Origin: Clostridia bacterium
GTDB taxonomy: Bacteria; Bacillota; Clostridia; Christensenellales; Borkfalkiaceae
Reading direction: 5' to 3'
Length of the DNA: 50,820 nucleotides
Assembly: GCA_017508485.1 (NCBI GenBank)
Contig: JAFVYV010000015.1
Coordinates: 1-50,820 of the forward strand
Position numbers and translations under genes: made by a program. A model generated the notes under the pieces. The model did not search any database. It had not been told where the DNA came from and saw only the letters and a program-made list of their open reading frames with translations. Shown in pieces: positions 1 through 8,043 of the stretch; position 1 is the first letter of the stretch, and each line of letters opens with the position of its first letter.

Positions 1-30
1 CCAATTTTTATACCGATTTGTTTTTTTATG

Positions 31-59
31 TTGACAAAACACAATATATGGTGTATATT
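31..59 (+). promoter_or_regulatory. sigma-A type promoter in front of the 115-bp repeats
   Basis: TTGACA at 31-36 and TATATT at 54-59 with an exact 17-bp spacer. It points into the repeat block on the plus strand, where no protein gene follows in the same direction, so its product would be an untranslated RNA. The prediction rests on sequence only. Confidence 0.6.
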
Positions 60-126
60 TACTCTTTTATGTACTATATTTAGTGATATGTAGTGGATAA
101 GCGATTTCCTTAGGAGGGGGCTGTTA

Positions 127-378
127 TATCCATTTAACTACGGAAAGATGTTTTTTATAATATTCCTTATGCAAATGGATTAACAGTGGCTGTTGTGCCG
201 AGCGTATGAAATACGCGAACGCTGTCAAGTTTATCTTGACTTATCCATTTAACTACGGAAAGATGTTTTTTATAATATTCCTTATGCAAATGGATTAACA
301 GCGGCTGTTGTGCCGAGCATATGCAATATGCGAACGGGTCAAGTTTATCTTGACTTATCCATTTAACTACGGAAAGAT
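127..378 (+). repeat. tandem direct repeat, 115/114-bp unit, 2.2 copies
   Basis: Units span 127-241 and 242-355, and a 23-bp partial third copy spans 356-378. All begin TATCCATTTAACTACGG. Units 1 and 2 differ at only a handful of positions, most of them within the small hairpin. The repeat unit is too long, and lacks spacers, for a CRISPR array. Confidence 0.9.
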
Positions 379-395
379 TTATTTAGTTAAAAACA

Positions 396-452
396 ACGCT
401 TTTATTATTACATAAATTTTAAGTTCGGTCAACAAAGTTATAATAAAAGCGT
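396..452. terminator. long inverted repeat, possible bidirectional terminator
   Basis: ACGCTTTTATTAT at 396-408 is the perfect complement of 440-452, giving a 13-bp AT-rich stem with a 31-nt loop. It lies between the stop of the minus-strand gene at 467 and the repeat block, so it could end transcription from both sides. There is no clean GC-rich stem followed by a T-tract, so this is a moderate call. Confidence 0.45.
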
Positions 453-466
453 AAATTCTTTAACTG

Positions 467-904
467 TTAGTTATTCTTTATATATTCTTCTAAAATTTCG
501 GCGGCGTCAGAAACTAAGTCACCACAAGCACGTTTTTTGTAGTACTCTTCCGTTCTTTTTTCCGGTTCAAAGCCTGATGGCTTTTGATTTATTAGTTCTT
601 TGCAAATATAACTGCCGTTTTTAGCCTTAAACTCCCCTACCACTTCTTGAATTCTTTTGTAATGTGCAGTTTTGCCTTCGTGGTCGGTTTCCCCTGTATA
701 GCCGTATTTTAAGCCTAAAATGATAGCCATACCACTTACTGCGCCACAAACTTCACGAAGTCTACCAAGCCCGCCACCGAAAGAAGAAGCAACCTTTAAC
801 AAAGTAGTTTCATCAAGACCTACTTCTTCCTTAAATGCTAAACAAACGGCTTGTGCGCAGTTGTATCCTTTTAGAAAATATTCTTTTGCAATTTGTCCTT
901 TCAT
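467..904 (-). CDS. C_GCAxxG_C_C family redox-type protein
   Basis: This 145-residue protein has the family's cysteine pattern: YNCAQAVC near residues 14-21, the glycine-rich GGGLGRLREVCGAVSG block around 43-58, and further single cysteines near residues 100 and 126. The family (Pfam C_GCAxxG_C_C) is annotated as putative redox-active or metal-binding, but its reaction is unknown. There is no signal peptide and no membrane segment, so it should be cytoplasmic. It is the last gene of the minus-strand run and starts 7 bp after the stop of the Mrp-type ATPase, which suggests co-transcription with an Fe-S carrier. The family assignment is firm; the function is not. Confidence 0.85.
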   Translation of the reverse strand: MKGQIAKEYFLKGYNCAQAVCLAFKEEVGLDETTLLKVASSFGGGLGRLREVCGAVSGMAIILGLKYGYTGETDHEGKTAHYKRIQEVVGEFKAKNGSYICKELINQKPSGFEPEKRTEEYYKKRACGDLVSDAAEILEEYIKNN

Positions 905-911
905 ATCTATA

Positions 912-1724
912 TTATAACTCTAAAATAGTTTGAACGGCTAAATTCATAAAATTAGCGTTAACGTGTTCAATTTTGCCTTGGTCAACAAGTTTAGCGATAG
1001 ATGGGTCAAGTGGCATTCTTGCTAAAACTTTTAAGTCAAAGTCAGTTGCAACTTCATCTACCTTGCTAGTGCCGAATAATTCCATTTCCTTACCACATTC
1101 AGGGCATTTAATATAACTCATATTTTCTACTACGCCTAGAATAGGAATATTCATCATATTAGCCATTTTAACAGCCTTTTCAACTATCATTGAAACAAGT
1201 TCTTGTGGAGAAGTTACGATAATAATGCCGTCAAGTGGAATTGATTGGAAAACGGTTAGAGGAACGTCGCCCGTTCCTGGAGGCATATCAACGAACATAT
1301 AGTCTACTTCGCCCCAAATAACGTCCGTCCAGAATTGCTTAACCATACCAGCGATAACTGGTCCACGCCATAAAACTGGGTCGTTTTCATTTTCAAGTAG
1401 TAAGTTTGAAGATATAACTTTTGTACCTAACATACTTTCTTTTGGATAAATACCAGGGTCGCATCCTTCAGCATAACCTTTGATACCAAACATTTTTGGA
1501 ACTGAAGGTCCTGTAATATCAGCATCTAAAACGCCAACCTTTTTACCCGTTTTGCTTACTAATGAAGCAAGTAAGCCGGTAACGAGTGATTTACCAACAC
1601 CACCTTTACCACTTACTATGCCGATTACTTTTTTAACTTTTGATAATTCGTTTAATTCTGCAAGTAAACTCTTTTCTTCACACTTTGATGAGCAATTACT
1701 ACAATCGTGATTACATTCTGCCAT
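912..1724 (-). CDS. Mrp/NBP35-type Fe-S cluster carrier ATPase
   Basis: This 270-residue P-loop ATPase of the Mrp/ApbC/Nbp35 family binds and transfers [4Fe-4S] clusters to apo-proteins. The N terminus carries four cysteines (C4, C8, C11, C15), as in Nbp35-type members. The deviant Walker A, GKGGVGKS, is at residues 39-46. The paired CPEC cysteines that bridge a cluster at the dimer interface lie near residue 208. Length is normal. It sits 17 bp downstream of folA and 7 bp upstream of the C_GCAxxG_C_C gene. Likely clients in this genome include the hydrogenase and HemW, which is an inference from cofactor type. Confidence 0.9.
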   Translation of the reverse strand: MAECNHDCSNCSSKCEEKSLLAELNELSKVKKVIGIVSGKGGVGKSLVTGLLASLVSKTGKKVGVLDADITGPSVPKMFGIKGYAEGCDPGIYPKESMLGTKVISSNLLLENENDPVLWRGPVIAGMVKQFWTDVIWGEVDYMFVDMPPGTGDVPLTVFQSIPLDGIIIVTSPQELVSMIVEKAVKMANMMNIPILGVVENMSYIKCPECGKEMELFGTSKVDEVATDFDLKVLARMPLDPSIAKLVDQGKIEHVNANFMNLAVQTILEL

Positions 1725-1741
1725 TTTTAGGTCTCCTTTAT

Positions 1742-2242
1742 CTAGAATTTAAGTACTTTATTATTTTTATAAGTCGTAAATTTTATATCGTAATTTTCCG
1801 TTTTGATAGTTTCCCCTTCAAAAACCATTTCAAAATTATCTAATTTGTCTAAATTTTCAAAAAAAACTTCTGCATTACCGTCTGCTAAAACTTTTGTTAC
1901 CAAAATTTCTTCACAGTAAGGGAGCATCGTTCTATAAAACATTGCGCCACCAACGATATAAATATCTTCCGTATTATATTTTTTTAGTTCAACGGACAAT
2001 TCTTCTAAACTTTCAACTATAGTACAGTCATCTCTCTTTTCGCCACCTGGATATAAAACGATATTAACCCTTTTTTTAAGTGGATTACCGTTAGGGAAAG
2101 ATTTTAAGGTATTGCTACCCATTACGATAACTTTATCTAAAGTTGTCCTTCTAAAAAACGCCATATCTTCAGGGATATTAAAAAGTAGGTCGTTGTTTTT
2201 GCCTATTCCCCATTTTTCATCTACGGCAACTATTGCTTTCAT
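1742..2242 (-). CDS. folA: dihydrofolate reductase
   Basis: The 166-residue enzyme reduces dihydrofolate to tetrahydrofolate with NADPH. It opens with the DHFR signature: the VDEKWGIGKNNDLLF segment (residues 7-21), the IPEDMAFFRR helix with its active-site acidic residue, and VIVMGSNTLKSFP for the cofactor loop. IYIVGGAMFYRTML near residue 95 is the second NADPH motif. Its ATG overlaps the thyA stop by one base (TAATG), so the two are translationally coupled. That fits the pathway, since ThyA produces the dihydrofolate that FolA recycles. Confidence 0.95.
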   Translation of the reverse strand: MKAIVAVDEKWGIGKNNDLLFNIPEDMAFFRRTTLDKVIVMGSNTLKSFPNGNPLKKRVNIVLYPGGEKRDDCTIVESLEELSVELKKYNTEDIYIVGGAMFYRTMLPYCEEILVTKVLADGNAEVFFENLDKLDNFEMVFEGETIKTENYDIKFTTYKNNKVLKF

Positions 2243-3072
2243 TATACTGCTACCTCAAACTTGTCCTCAATTTTATTGTATTCATAACCTTCTAACTTGA
2301 AGTCGTCAACAGTAAAGTCGTAAAAGTTCTTTACTTCAAGGTTGATTATTAGTTTTGGCGCTTCAAATTGTGGATTTTTAAGCATTTTTTCAATAACAGG
2401 AATATGTCTGTCGTAAATGTGCGCATCGGCAATTACGTGAACTAATTCCCCAACCTTTAGGTTAGAAACTTGCGCAAACATCATAAGTAGTGCTGCGTAT
2501 TGAACAACGTTCCAGTTATTTGCAACGGCAACGTCGTTAGAACGTTGGTTTAATATACCGTTTAAGGTGTCGCCTGAAACGTTAAAGGTCATTGAATATG
2601 CGCAAGGATATAAGTGCATTTCGTGTAAGTCTTCAAAATTATAAAGGTTGGTCATAATTCTTCTTGAAGCAGGGTTATGTTTTAGGTCGTATAAAACTCT
2701 ATCAACTTGGTCAAACTCCCCTTCTTTATACTTGTGTTTTTGCGCTAATTGATAGCCGTATGCTTTACCTATTGAACCCGTTTCATCTGCCCAACTGTCC
2801 CAAATATGACTGTTTAGGTCGTTAATATTGTTTGACTTTTTTTGCCATATCCATAAAATTTCATCAATGGCTGACTTAAAAGCCGTTCTTCTTAAAGTTA
2901 AAATAGGAAATTCTTTCGTTAAGTCGTATCTATTTACGATACAAAACTTTTTAACGGTGTGTGCAGGTGTACCGTCAAGCCATCTTGGTCTAACTTCCTT
3001 GTCGGTATCCCAATAACCGTTTTCTAAAATATCCTTACAATTTTCAATAAAAACTTTATCTGCGTAACTCAT
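2242..3072 (-). CDS. thyA: thymidylate synthase ThyA
   Basis: The 276-residue enzyme methylates dUMP to dTMP using methylene-tetrahydrofolate. The catalytic cysteine is in the LYPCAYSMTF motif (around residue 157), and the nucleotide/folate-binding block LNQRSNDVAVANNWNVVQYA follows. The N-terminal TKEFPILTLRRTAFKSAIDE region is also typical. A strong ribosome site (GGGAGAAAGG) precedes the ATG. The gene is coupled to folA by a one-base overlap. The YPCAY context replaces the more common PPCH, as in a clade of clostridial ThyA proteins (from memory). Confidence 0.95.
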   Translation of the reverse strand: MSYADKVFIENCKDILENGYWDTDKEVRPRWLDGTPAHTVKKFCIVNRYDLTKEFPILTLRRTAFKSAIDEILWIWQKKSNNINDLNSHIWDSWADETGSIGKAYGYQLAQKHKYKEGEFDQVDRVLYDLKHNPASRRIMTNLYNFEDLHEMHLYPCAYSMTFNVSGDTLNGILNQRSNDVAVANNWNVVQYAALLMMFAQVSNLKVGELVHVIADAHIYDRHIPVIEKMLKNPQFEAPKLIINLEVKNFYDFTVDDFKLEGYEYNKIEDKFEVAV

Positions 3073-3094
3073 AACCTTTCTCCCTTATATAAAA

Positions 3095-3334
3095 TTACTT
3101 TGTTTGTAATACTTTTGCTGATACACCGTCTATCATACCTAACTTGCCTGATAAACTGTTGATAATTTCTGCAGTTGCATCTAAAACTACGCTTATTACA
3201 GAAACGTTCCTTGTCTTGTACGGAACACCTAATCTTCCTACGATATAATCACGAAAATCGTGTAAAAGGGCGTTAACCCTTTCAACTGAATCGTAATTTT
3301 CAACTAGTATTGCTATTACGGCTACTTTATTCAT
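3095..3334 (-). CDS. TM1266-family putative iron-only hydrogenase regulator
   Basis: This small 79-residue ferredoxin-fold protein resembles the TM1266 / NikR-C-terminal-like family, annotated as a putative regulator of the iron-only hydrogenase system. The recognisable parts are the N-terminal strand VAVIAILVENYDSVERVNAL, the central GRLGVPYKTRNVSVISVVLDA block, and the closing LGMIDGVSAKVL strand. There is no DNA-binding domain in the protein. It lies between sigK (9 bp upstream) and thyA (22 bp downstream), about 37 kb from the hydrogenase genes in this window, so any link to the hydrogenase is inferred from the family name only. Confidence 0.85.
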   Translation of the reverse strand: MNKVAVIAILVENYDSVERVNALLHDFRDYIVGRLGVPYKTRNVSVISVVLDATAEIINSLSGKLGMIDGVSAKVLQTK

Positions 3335-3343
3335 ACTTCTCCT

Positions 3344-4039
3344 TTAGAAAAATTCGCCTAACTTTATTTTTTGGCGCAACTTTTCTATTGCGTGTTTTTC
3401 TATTCTTGATATATACGAACGGGATATTTTAAGAAAGGACGCTACTTCTCTTTGTGCGTAGCATTTGCCACCTTTAAGCCCGTAACGAAGACATATTATT
3501 TTAAATTCCCTATCCGTTAATATTTCTTTTATTCTTTTTACTAACTTTTGCCCTTCTAACTTGCTTTCAACCTTTTCAAAAACCGACTGGTCTTTGTCGG
3601 AAAGTAGGTCTATTAAGGAAAGTTCGTTGCCGTCTTTATCAAGCCCAACGACGTCACTTAAAGATAGGTTGTTTTTATGCTTTTTCATAGAGCGAAGAAG
3701 CATTAAAATTTCATTTTCAATACACCTTGCAGTATAGGTTGCAAGTGAAGTGCCTTTACCTTCTTCATAAGTGTTGATTGCTTTAATTAAGCCTATGCTA
3801 CCAACTGATAAAAGGTCGTCGTTTTCGGCTGAGCCGTTATACTTTTTTGCTATGTGAGCAACTAAACGAAGGTTATGGCTAACTAACTTGTCTTTAGCCT
3901 TTTTATCCCCTTGTTTTGCTCTTTTTAAACACTCTTTTTCCTCTTCAATAGATAGTGGTTTTGGAAAACTACCTGAGTAAATACTACCCGTGAAAAAGAA
4001 AATTCTACCAAGTAATGAAAAAATTGCATCTAAAAACAT
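3344..4039 (-). CDS. sigK: RNA polymerase sporulation sigma factor SigK
   Basis: This 231-residue sigma-70 protein directs late mother-cell transcription during sporulation. The N terminus, with a hydrophobic leader followed by SFPKPLSIEEE, is diagnostic of pro-SigK, whose leader is normally removed by SpoIVFB. Region 2 (NLRLVAHIAKKY, then DDLLSVGSIGLIKAI and TYTARCIENEI) and region 4 (LTDREFKIICLRYGL, then SRSYISRIEKHAIEKL) are intact. The reading frame is unbroken, so there is no skin-type prophage as in B. subtilis. TAAGGAG precedes the ATG. It is the first gene of a run with thyA, folA and mrp, which is unusual company. Confidence 0.92.
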   Translation of the reverse strand: MFLDAIFSLLGRIFFFTGSIYSGSFPKPLSIEEEKECLKRAKQGDKKAKDKLVSHNLRLVAHIAKKYNGSAENDDLLSVGSIGLIKAINTYEEGKGTSLATYTARCIENEILMLLRSMKKHKNNLSLSDVVGLDKDGNELSLIDLLSDKDQSVFEKVESKLEGQKLVKRIKEILTDREFKIICLRYGLKGGKCYAQREVASFLKISRSYISRIEKHAIEKLRQKIKLGEFF

Positions 4040-4103
4040 AATTCAAACTCCTTACTGTTTTAAGTTATGTTTTTAGTTTTTGTTTTAACCCTTACTGCTT
4101 GGT

Positions 4104-4898
4104 CTATTTTATATTAAGAAATTTTTTTAGGTTTTTTGCTAAAATCATTTCTTGTTCTTCTTTAGTTAAATCTAGACTAAAAAATCTTTTTAGTTCATCT
4201 TTTTCGTTCCACATTGGATAGTCAGAGCCGTAAAAGAAACGATGTGCGCCAAAAGTTTTTATAAGTTCTTTTGCCTTTTCTTTATCTAAATACTCTAAAC
4301 TTGAAGAAGTGTCAAAATATACGTTGTTTAAGTCTTTTAACACACCGACCTTGTCCCAAACGCTATAACCACCAAAATGTGCGGCAATAAAGTTAAGTTT
4401 ATTATATTTTTTTGCCATTACGAAAAGCCTATCCGGTTCAGAAAACTGATATCTTTTATCTCCCATATGAAGTAAAAGTGGAAAACTGTACTTTTCTAAA
4501 ACCCTATAAATTCTTTCTGCCCTTTCTTCATCAATGTAAAATTTTTGAAAGTCTGGGTGAAGTTTTACACCTAAAAAGCCGTTATCAATAGCCCACTTAA
4601 CTTCCTTTTCAATTTCTTCTTCCGTTAGGTCAGGGTGAAGGGTGCAAAAACCGATAAAGTTAGGATGTTTTTTTAGTTCTTCTAACAAAAATTCGTTTAT
4701 AACGTGTACTTGGTGCATCGTTGTTGCTACGCTATGCACTAAAAAGTAAGAAATTTTGTCCCCTTCTTCTTGATTTATTAAGTTTTCACTAGTGCCGTTT
4801 AAGTCCATTTCGATATTATAAAAATCGCCTATTGCTTGTACGGCTTTTAACGCAATTTTAGTTGGGTAGATATGCGTGTGTGCGTCTATTATTTCCAT
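4104..4898 (-). CDS. amidohydrolase family (TIM-barrel metal-dependent hydrolase)
   Basis: This 264-residue protein has the amidohydrolase-2 layout. A metal-binding DAHTHIYP is at the very N terminus (H7, H9), GVKLHPDFQ and LLLHMGD lie in mid-protein, AAHFGG follows, and the C-terminal FYGSDYPMW carries the catalytic aspartate. Members hydrolyse or decarboxylate small cyclic substrates. The substrate here cannot be read from the sequence. It begins one base after proC ends, so it is the last gene of the proBAC operon, where it is not a standard member. Confidence 0.85.
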   Translation of the reverse strand: MEIIDAHTHIYPTKIALKAVQAIGDFYNIEMDLNGTSENLINQEEGDKISYFLVHSVATTMHQVHVINEFLLEELKKHPNFIGFCTLHPDLTEEEIEKEVKWAIDNGFLGVKLHPDFQKFYIDEERAERIYRVLEKYSFPLLLHMGDKRYQFSEPDRLFVMAKKYNKLNFIAAHFGGYSVWDKVGVLKDLNNVYFDTSSSLEYLDKEKAKELIKTFGAHRFFYGSDYPMWNEKDELKRFFSLDLTKEEQEMILAKNLKKFLNIK

Positions 4899-4899
4899 T

Positions 4900-5688
4900 T
4901 TAATCTTTTTTACCTAATTCTTTACTTCTATTAGCGCAAGAAGTAGCGCAGTCGTCTATAATTTTTAACAAATTATTATCTTCAAATTCTTTAAGTCCTG
5001 CAAGTGTAGTGCCACCTTTACTGCAAACGTCACTAATTAGTTCATCAATATCTTTATCTTGACTTTCTATCATTTTTGCAGAGCCGATAATTGCTTGAAT
5101 AAGCACTTTTTTAGCAACTTCTTTGTCAATACCCCTTTTTATACTACTTTCTAAAAAGCCTTTGTAAAAATAGTATTGATATGCAGTAAAACTTCCACCG
5201 ATTGGAATTATATCATCCATATCGCTTTCATTAATTTCTACCACTTGACCTATGGTTTTGAATATTTTTAACACTAAAGTTTTGTCTTCACTATCTACCA
5301 AACTGTTAAAGCAAACTACTGAACTTGCTTCACCTATTAAAGCCGCCGTGTTTGGCATAGCCCTTGCTACCTTTACTTTGCCTAAAAGTTTAGAAATGGT
5401 AGAAATTTTAACCCCTGCTGCGATTGAAATTATAAGTTTACCGTCTACTTTTCCACTTAAAGGGGTTAAAACGGCAGTAAAGTCTTGTGGTTTTACGGCA
5501 AGTAAAATTACGTCTGCTTCTATTAAAGAATTGATATCAACTACTTTTATACCGTTTTTAACTAAATTTTTAGCAATATTTTCATCTTTTTCTAAAACCA
5601 AAATATCGCTTTTATCAAAAATTTTGTTTTCTATGCCGTATAAAATGCTACTGCCCATTTTACCACAGCCGATAAACCCTATTTTCAT
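4900..5688 (-). CDS. proC: pyrroline-5-carboxylate reductase
   Basis: The 262-residue enzyme catalyses the last step of proline synthesis, reduction of pyrroline-5-carboxylate with NAD(P)H. The N-terminal Rossmann motif GFIGCGKMGSSIL (residues 4-16), the AVKPQDF strand, and VARAMPNTAALIGEASSVV are clear. Two conserved segments are altered: the usual SGSGPAY is GGSFTAY, and the usual SPGGTT is SKGGTTLAGL. These changes are close to the substrate pocket. The ATG follows the proA stop directly (TAAATG), which implies tight coupling. Confidence 0.92.
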   Translation of the reverse strand: MKIGFIGCGKMGSSILYGIENKIFDKSDILVLEKDENIAKNLVKNGIKVVDINSLIEADVILLAVKPQDFTAVLTPLSGKVDGKLIISIAAGVKISTISKLLGKVKVARAMPNTAALIGEASSVVCFNSLVDSEDKTLVLKIFKTIGQVVEINESDMDDIIPIGGSFTAYQYYFYKGFLESSIKRGIDKEVAKKVLIQAIIGSAKMIESQDKDIDELISDVCSKGGTTLAGLKEFEDNNLLKIIDDCATSCANRSKELGKKD

Positions 5689-6909
5689 TTATCTAACTTC
5701 TCCGTTTCCTATGATTTTATATTTATATGAAGTAATTTCTTTTAAGCCCATTGGTCCACGCGCGTGGAGTTTTTGCGTACTAATGCCTATTTCTGCACCA
5801 AAACCAAAACAACCACCGTCAGAAAACCTTGTTGATGCGTTTACGTAAACACAAGCGCTATCAATTGAATTTAAAAACTCTTCCTTTTTACCACTATCGT
5901 TTGTAATGATTGCTTCAGAGTGTTTTGTTGAATACTTTTCTATATGAGATATTGCATCAGTTATTCCGTCAACAACTTTTACGTTTAAGTCCATAGAGTT
6001 GTATTCCGTAAAATAACCGTCGTCATCAATTAAGGTAGCCTTAATATACTTCAAAGTTTCTTTATTTGCGTAAAGGTTTACACCCTTTTTAATAGCAAAT
6101 TCTTCTAAAATAGGGGCAAAATCTTTAATGATATCTCTATCAATAAGCAAAGTTTCAAGCGCGTTGCAAACTGATGGCTTACTTGTTTTTGCGTTATCAA
6201 TAACTTTTATTGCCATATTAAAATCTGCCGTTTTTTCAACGTAAGTGTGGCATACCCCTGCACCCGTTTCAATAACTGGAACGATGGAATTTTGAGTAAC
6301 GAAATTTATTAAGTTTTTGCTACCCCTTGGAATAATTAAGTCAACCTTGCCTTTTGCTTTTAATAATTCGCTTACTTCTTCCCTATCTTCAAGTAGCATA
6401 ACTGAGTCTTCTGGAATATAATTTTTAATTGCGTTTTTTATTAGTTTGGTTAGGTAAATATTTGTATTTTTTGCTTCTTTACCACCTTTTAAAACGACTG
6501 CGTTGCCCGTTTTAATACATAAAACGCTAACGTCAACCGTAACGTTTGGTCGGCTTTCGTAAATTACCCCTATTACGCCAAGTGGAACTCTTACCTTTTT
6601 AATATTTAAACCGTCTTTAGTGATATAGTCGTCAATAACTTCCCCTATAGGGTCGGGTAATTTGCTAACCGATACAACGTCTTTAGCGATAGCAAAAACT
6701 TGTTCTTTACTTAGTTTTAGCCTTGCTACCATACTTTCTTTAATACCGTTATTTATTGCGTACTCTAAATCTTTTTGGTTTTCTATTAAAATTTCTTCTA
6801 CATTTTCTTTTAAGGCGTTTGATATGCTAATTAACGCATTATTCTTTTCTTCCTTGGTTTTAAGGGCAAGAATTCTACCAGCCTTTTTTACACCTTCAAA
6901 ATCTATCAT
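5689..6909 (-). CDS. proA: glutamate-5-semialdehyde dehydrogenase (gamma-glutamyl phosphate reductase)
   Basis: This 406-residue member of the aldehyde-dehydrogenase fold reduces gamma-glutamyl phosphate to the semialdehyde with NADPH. Typical segments are VRVPLGVIGVIYESRPNVTVDV, seen here in parts around residues 100-120, LKGGKEAKNTN, LIIPRGSKNLI, and the catalytic cysteine in SKPSVCNALETLLID (around residue 248). The C-terminal FGFGAEIGISTQKLHARGP is diagnostic of ProA. The start ATG overlaps the proB stop by four bases (ATGA). Length is normal for the family. Confidence 0.95.
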   Translation of the reverse strand: MIDFEGVKKAGRILALKTKEEKNNALISISNALKENVEEILIENQKDLEYAINNGIKESMVARLKLSKEQVFAIAKDVVSVSKLPDPIGEVIDDYITKDGLNIKKVRVPLGVIGVIYESRPNVTVDVSVLCIKTGNAVVLKGGKEAKNTNIYLTKLIKNAIKNYIPEDSVMLLEDREEVSELLKAKGKVDLIIPRGSKNLINFVTQNSIVPVIETGAGVCHTYVEKTADFNMAIKVIDNAKTSKPSVCNALETLLIDRDIIKDFAPILEEFAIKKGVNLYANKETLKYIKATLIDDDGYFTEYNSMDLNVKVVDGITDAISHIEKYSTKHSEAIITNDSGKKEEFLNSIDSACVYVNASTRFSDGGCFGFGAEIGISTQKLHARGPMGLKEITSYKYKIIGNGEVR

Positions 6910-7970
6910 AAAACATCCTCAATTAAGGCAATATTGTTTGCGTGAACTATAACTTGGTTTTCCCCTTTGGTTAAAGTTTTAATAGTATCTACGCCAAATG
7001 ATGCTACCCCTTTTGCAAAAGCAACACCCTCTTTATCTAAAATTTCTACTACGCTTCCGTGAGAGAAAGTGCCTTTAACACCTATTATTCCACAAGAAAG
7101 TAGGCTACTTCTTTTAAGTAAGGCTTTTTTTGCGCCGTCGTCAACTAAAATACCACCGTTTACGTTAGCGCAAGAAAGTATCCAGTTTTTTGATTTTGGC
7201 ATTTTACCTTTTGAGTGGAAAATAGTTCCTAAATTAGCGCCATCTAAAATAGTGCTTATTTTATCAATTTTGTCGTTTCCTATAATCATCATATCAATGC
7301 CGGAATCGGTACAAATTTTTGCCGCTTTAATTTTGGTTATCATACCACCCGTTCCTACCTTTGAAGTAGGCTCTTTTGCAAGGGAAGTTATGCTTTTATC
7401 AATTTTTTCTACCCTTTCAATTAACTTTGCAGTAGGGTCTTTAACTGGATTTTTGTCGTAAAGACCGTTGACGTCTGAAATTATAACTAATAGGTCTGCA
7501 CCGATATTTAGCGCAACGAAAGCACCTAAAGTATCGTTATCGCCTACCTTAATTTCATCAGTTGAGATTGCGTCGTTTTCATTTATAACAGGCACTACAC
7601 CGTAGTTAAAAAGTGCAGTTATTGTGTTGTTTAAGTTTTGAACACGGTTTTTGTTGCCAAAGTCGTCGTGAGAAAGTAGAATTTGCGCAGGTTTAACAGA
7701 AGCTCTTGCAAAAATTTCTTCATACTTTTCCATTAAGTACATTTGACCTATTGCCGCTAAGGCTTGTTTTTTAGGTAGTTCGGTTGGCTTTTTGTCTAAA
7801 TTCATTTCGTTTAAGCCAAGTGCTATTGCACCTGAAGTTATTAAGCAAACTTCTACTCCGTTATCTTTTAACGCCTTAATTTCTCTTGCTAAAATATTAA
7901 TTTTTTCTTCAGCAAATTCGCCACCTGAAAATAGTGATGAAGAGCCGATTTTTAGTACAATTCGTTTCAT
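6906..7970 (-). CDS. proB: glutamate 5-kinase with PUA domain
   Basis: The 354-residue enzyme phosphorylates glutamate to start proline synthesis. The amino-acid-kinase domain begins with KIGSSSLF and continues with LITSGAIALGL, PVINENDAI, GDNDTLGAFVA and VGTGGMITKIKAA. A C-terminal PUA domain follows from about residue 270 (GGILVDDGAKKALL to the end), giving the full-length bacterial form. It is the first gene of proB-proA-proC-amidohydrolase. A good promoter lies just upstream (7998-8026). Proline feedback acts on this family, but no RNA regulator such as a T-box is visible in the short leader. Confidence 0.95.
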   Translation of the reverse strand: MKRIVLKIGSSSLFSGGEFAEEKINILAREIKALKDNGVEVCLITSGAIALGLNEMNLDKKPTELPKKQALAAIGQMYLMEKYEEIFARASVKPAQILLSHDDFGNKNRVQNLNNTITALFNYGVVPVINENDAISTDEIKVGDNDTLGAFVALNIGADLLVIISDVNGLYDKNPVKDPTAKLIERVEKIDKSITSLAKEPTSKVGTGGMITKIKAAKICTDSGIDMMIIGNDKIDKISTILDGANLGTIFHSKGKMPKSKNWILSCANVNGGILVDDGAKKALLKRSSLLSCGIIGVKGTFSHGSVVEILDKEGVAFAKGVASFGVDTIKTLTKGENQVIVHANNIALIEDVL

Positions 7971-7997
7971 TTAAAAATTTTCCCTTATATTCTATAT

Positions 7998-8026
7998 ATT
8001 TTATCACTATATATTACTTAAGTCAA
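7998..8026 (-). promoter_or_regulatory. promoter of the proBAC operon
   Basis: On the minus strand, TTGACT (8021-8026) and TAAAAT (7998-8003) are separated by exactly 17 bp, about 28 bp upstream of the proB ATG. Confidence 0.65.
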
Positions 8027-8043
8027 GCCGTTAAGTTTAAAAT

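Larger units (their letters stand above)
66..455 (+). ncRNA. candidate structured non-coding RNA made of tandem 115-nt units
   Basis: A strong promoter (31-59) reads into two full tandem units and a partial third, and a long inverted repeat at 396-452 could end the transcript. Each unit can form four stems: ATCCATTT with AAATGGAT, ACAG with CTGT, a 6-bp hairpin (GCGTAT/ATACGC in unit 1, GCATAT/ATATGC in unit 2), and GTCAAG/CTTGAC. The third hairpin differs between units by a compensatory G-C to A-T exchange, which favours selection on RNA or cruciform structure. No open frame of useful length spans the units. I do not recognise a known RNA family. The transcript ends are inferred. Confidence 0.4.

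Noticed and set aside
127..378. CRISPR array
   Set aside because: Units are 115 bp, directly adjoining and nearly identical; no short repeat/spacer pattern and no cas genes.
3344..4039. Skin-type interruption of sigK
   Set aside because: The gene is continuous from leader to region 4; no recombinase gene nearby.
5252..5848. Plus-strand frame of 198 codons opposite proC and proA
   Set aside because: Lies antisense to two well-supported genes, has no ribosome site or homology, and its codon use mirrors the true frames.
7971..7997. T-box or other leader regulator before proB
   Set aside because: The leader between promoter and ATG is under 30 bp, too short for such a structure.
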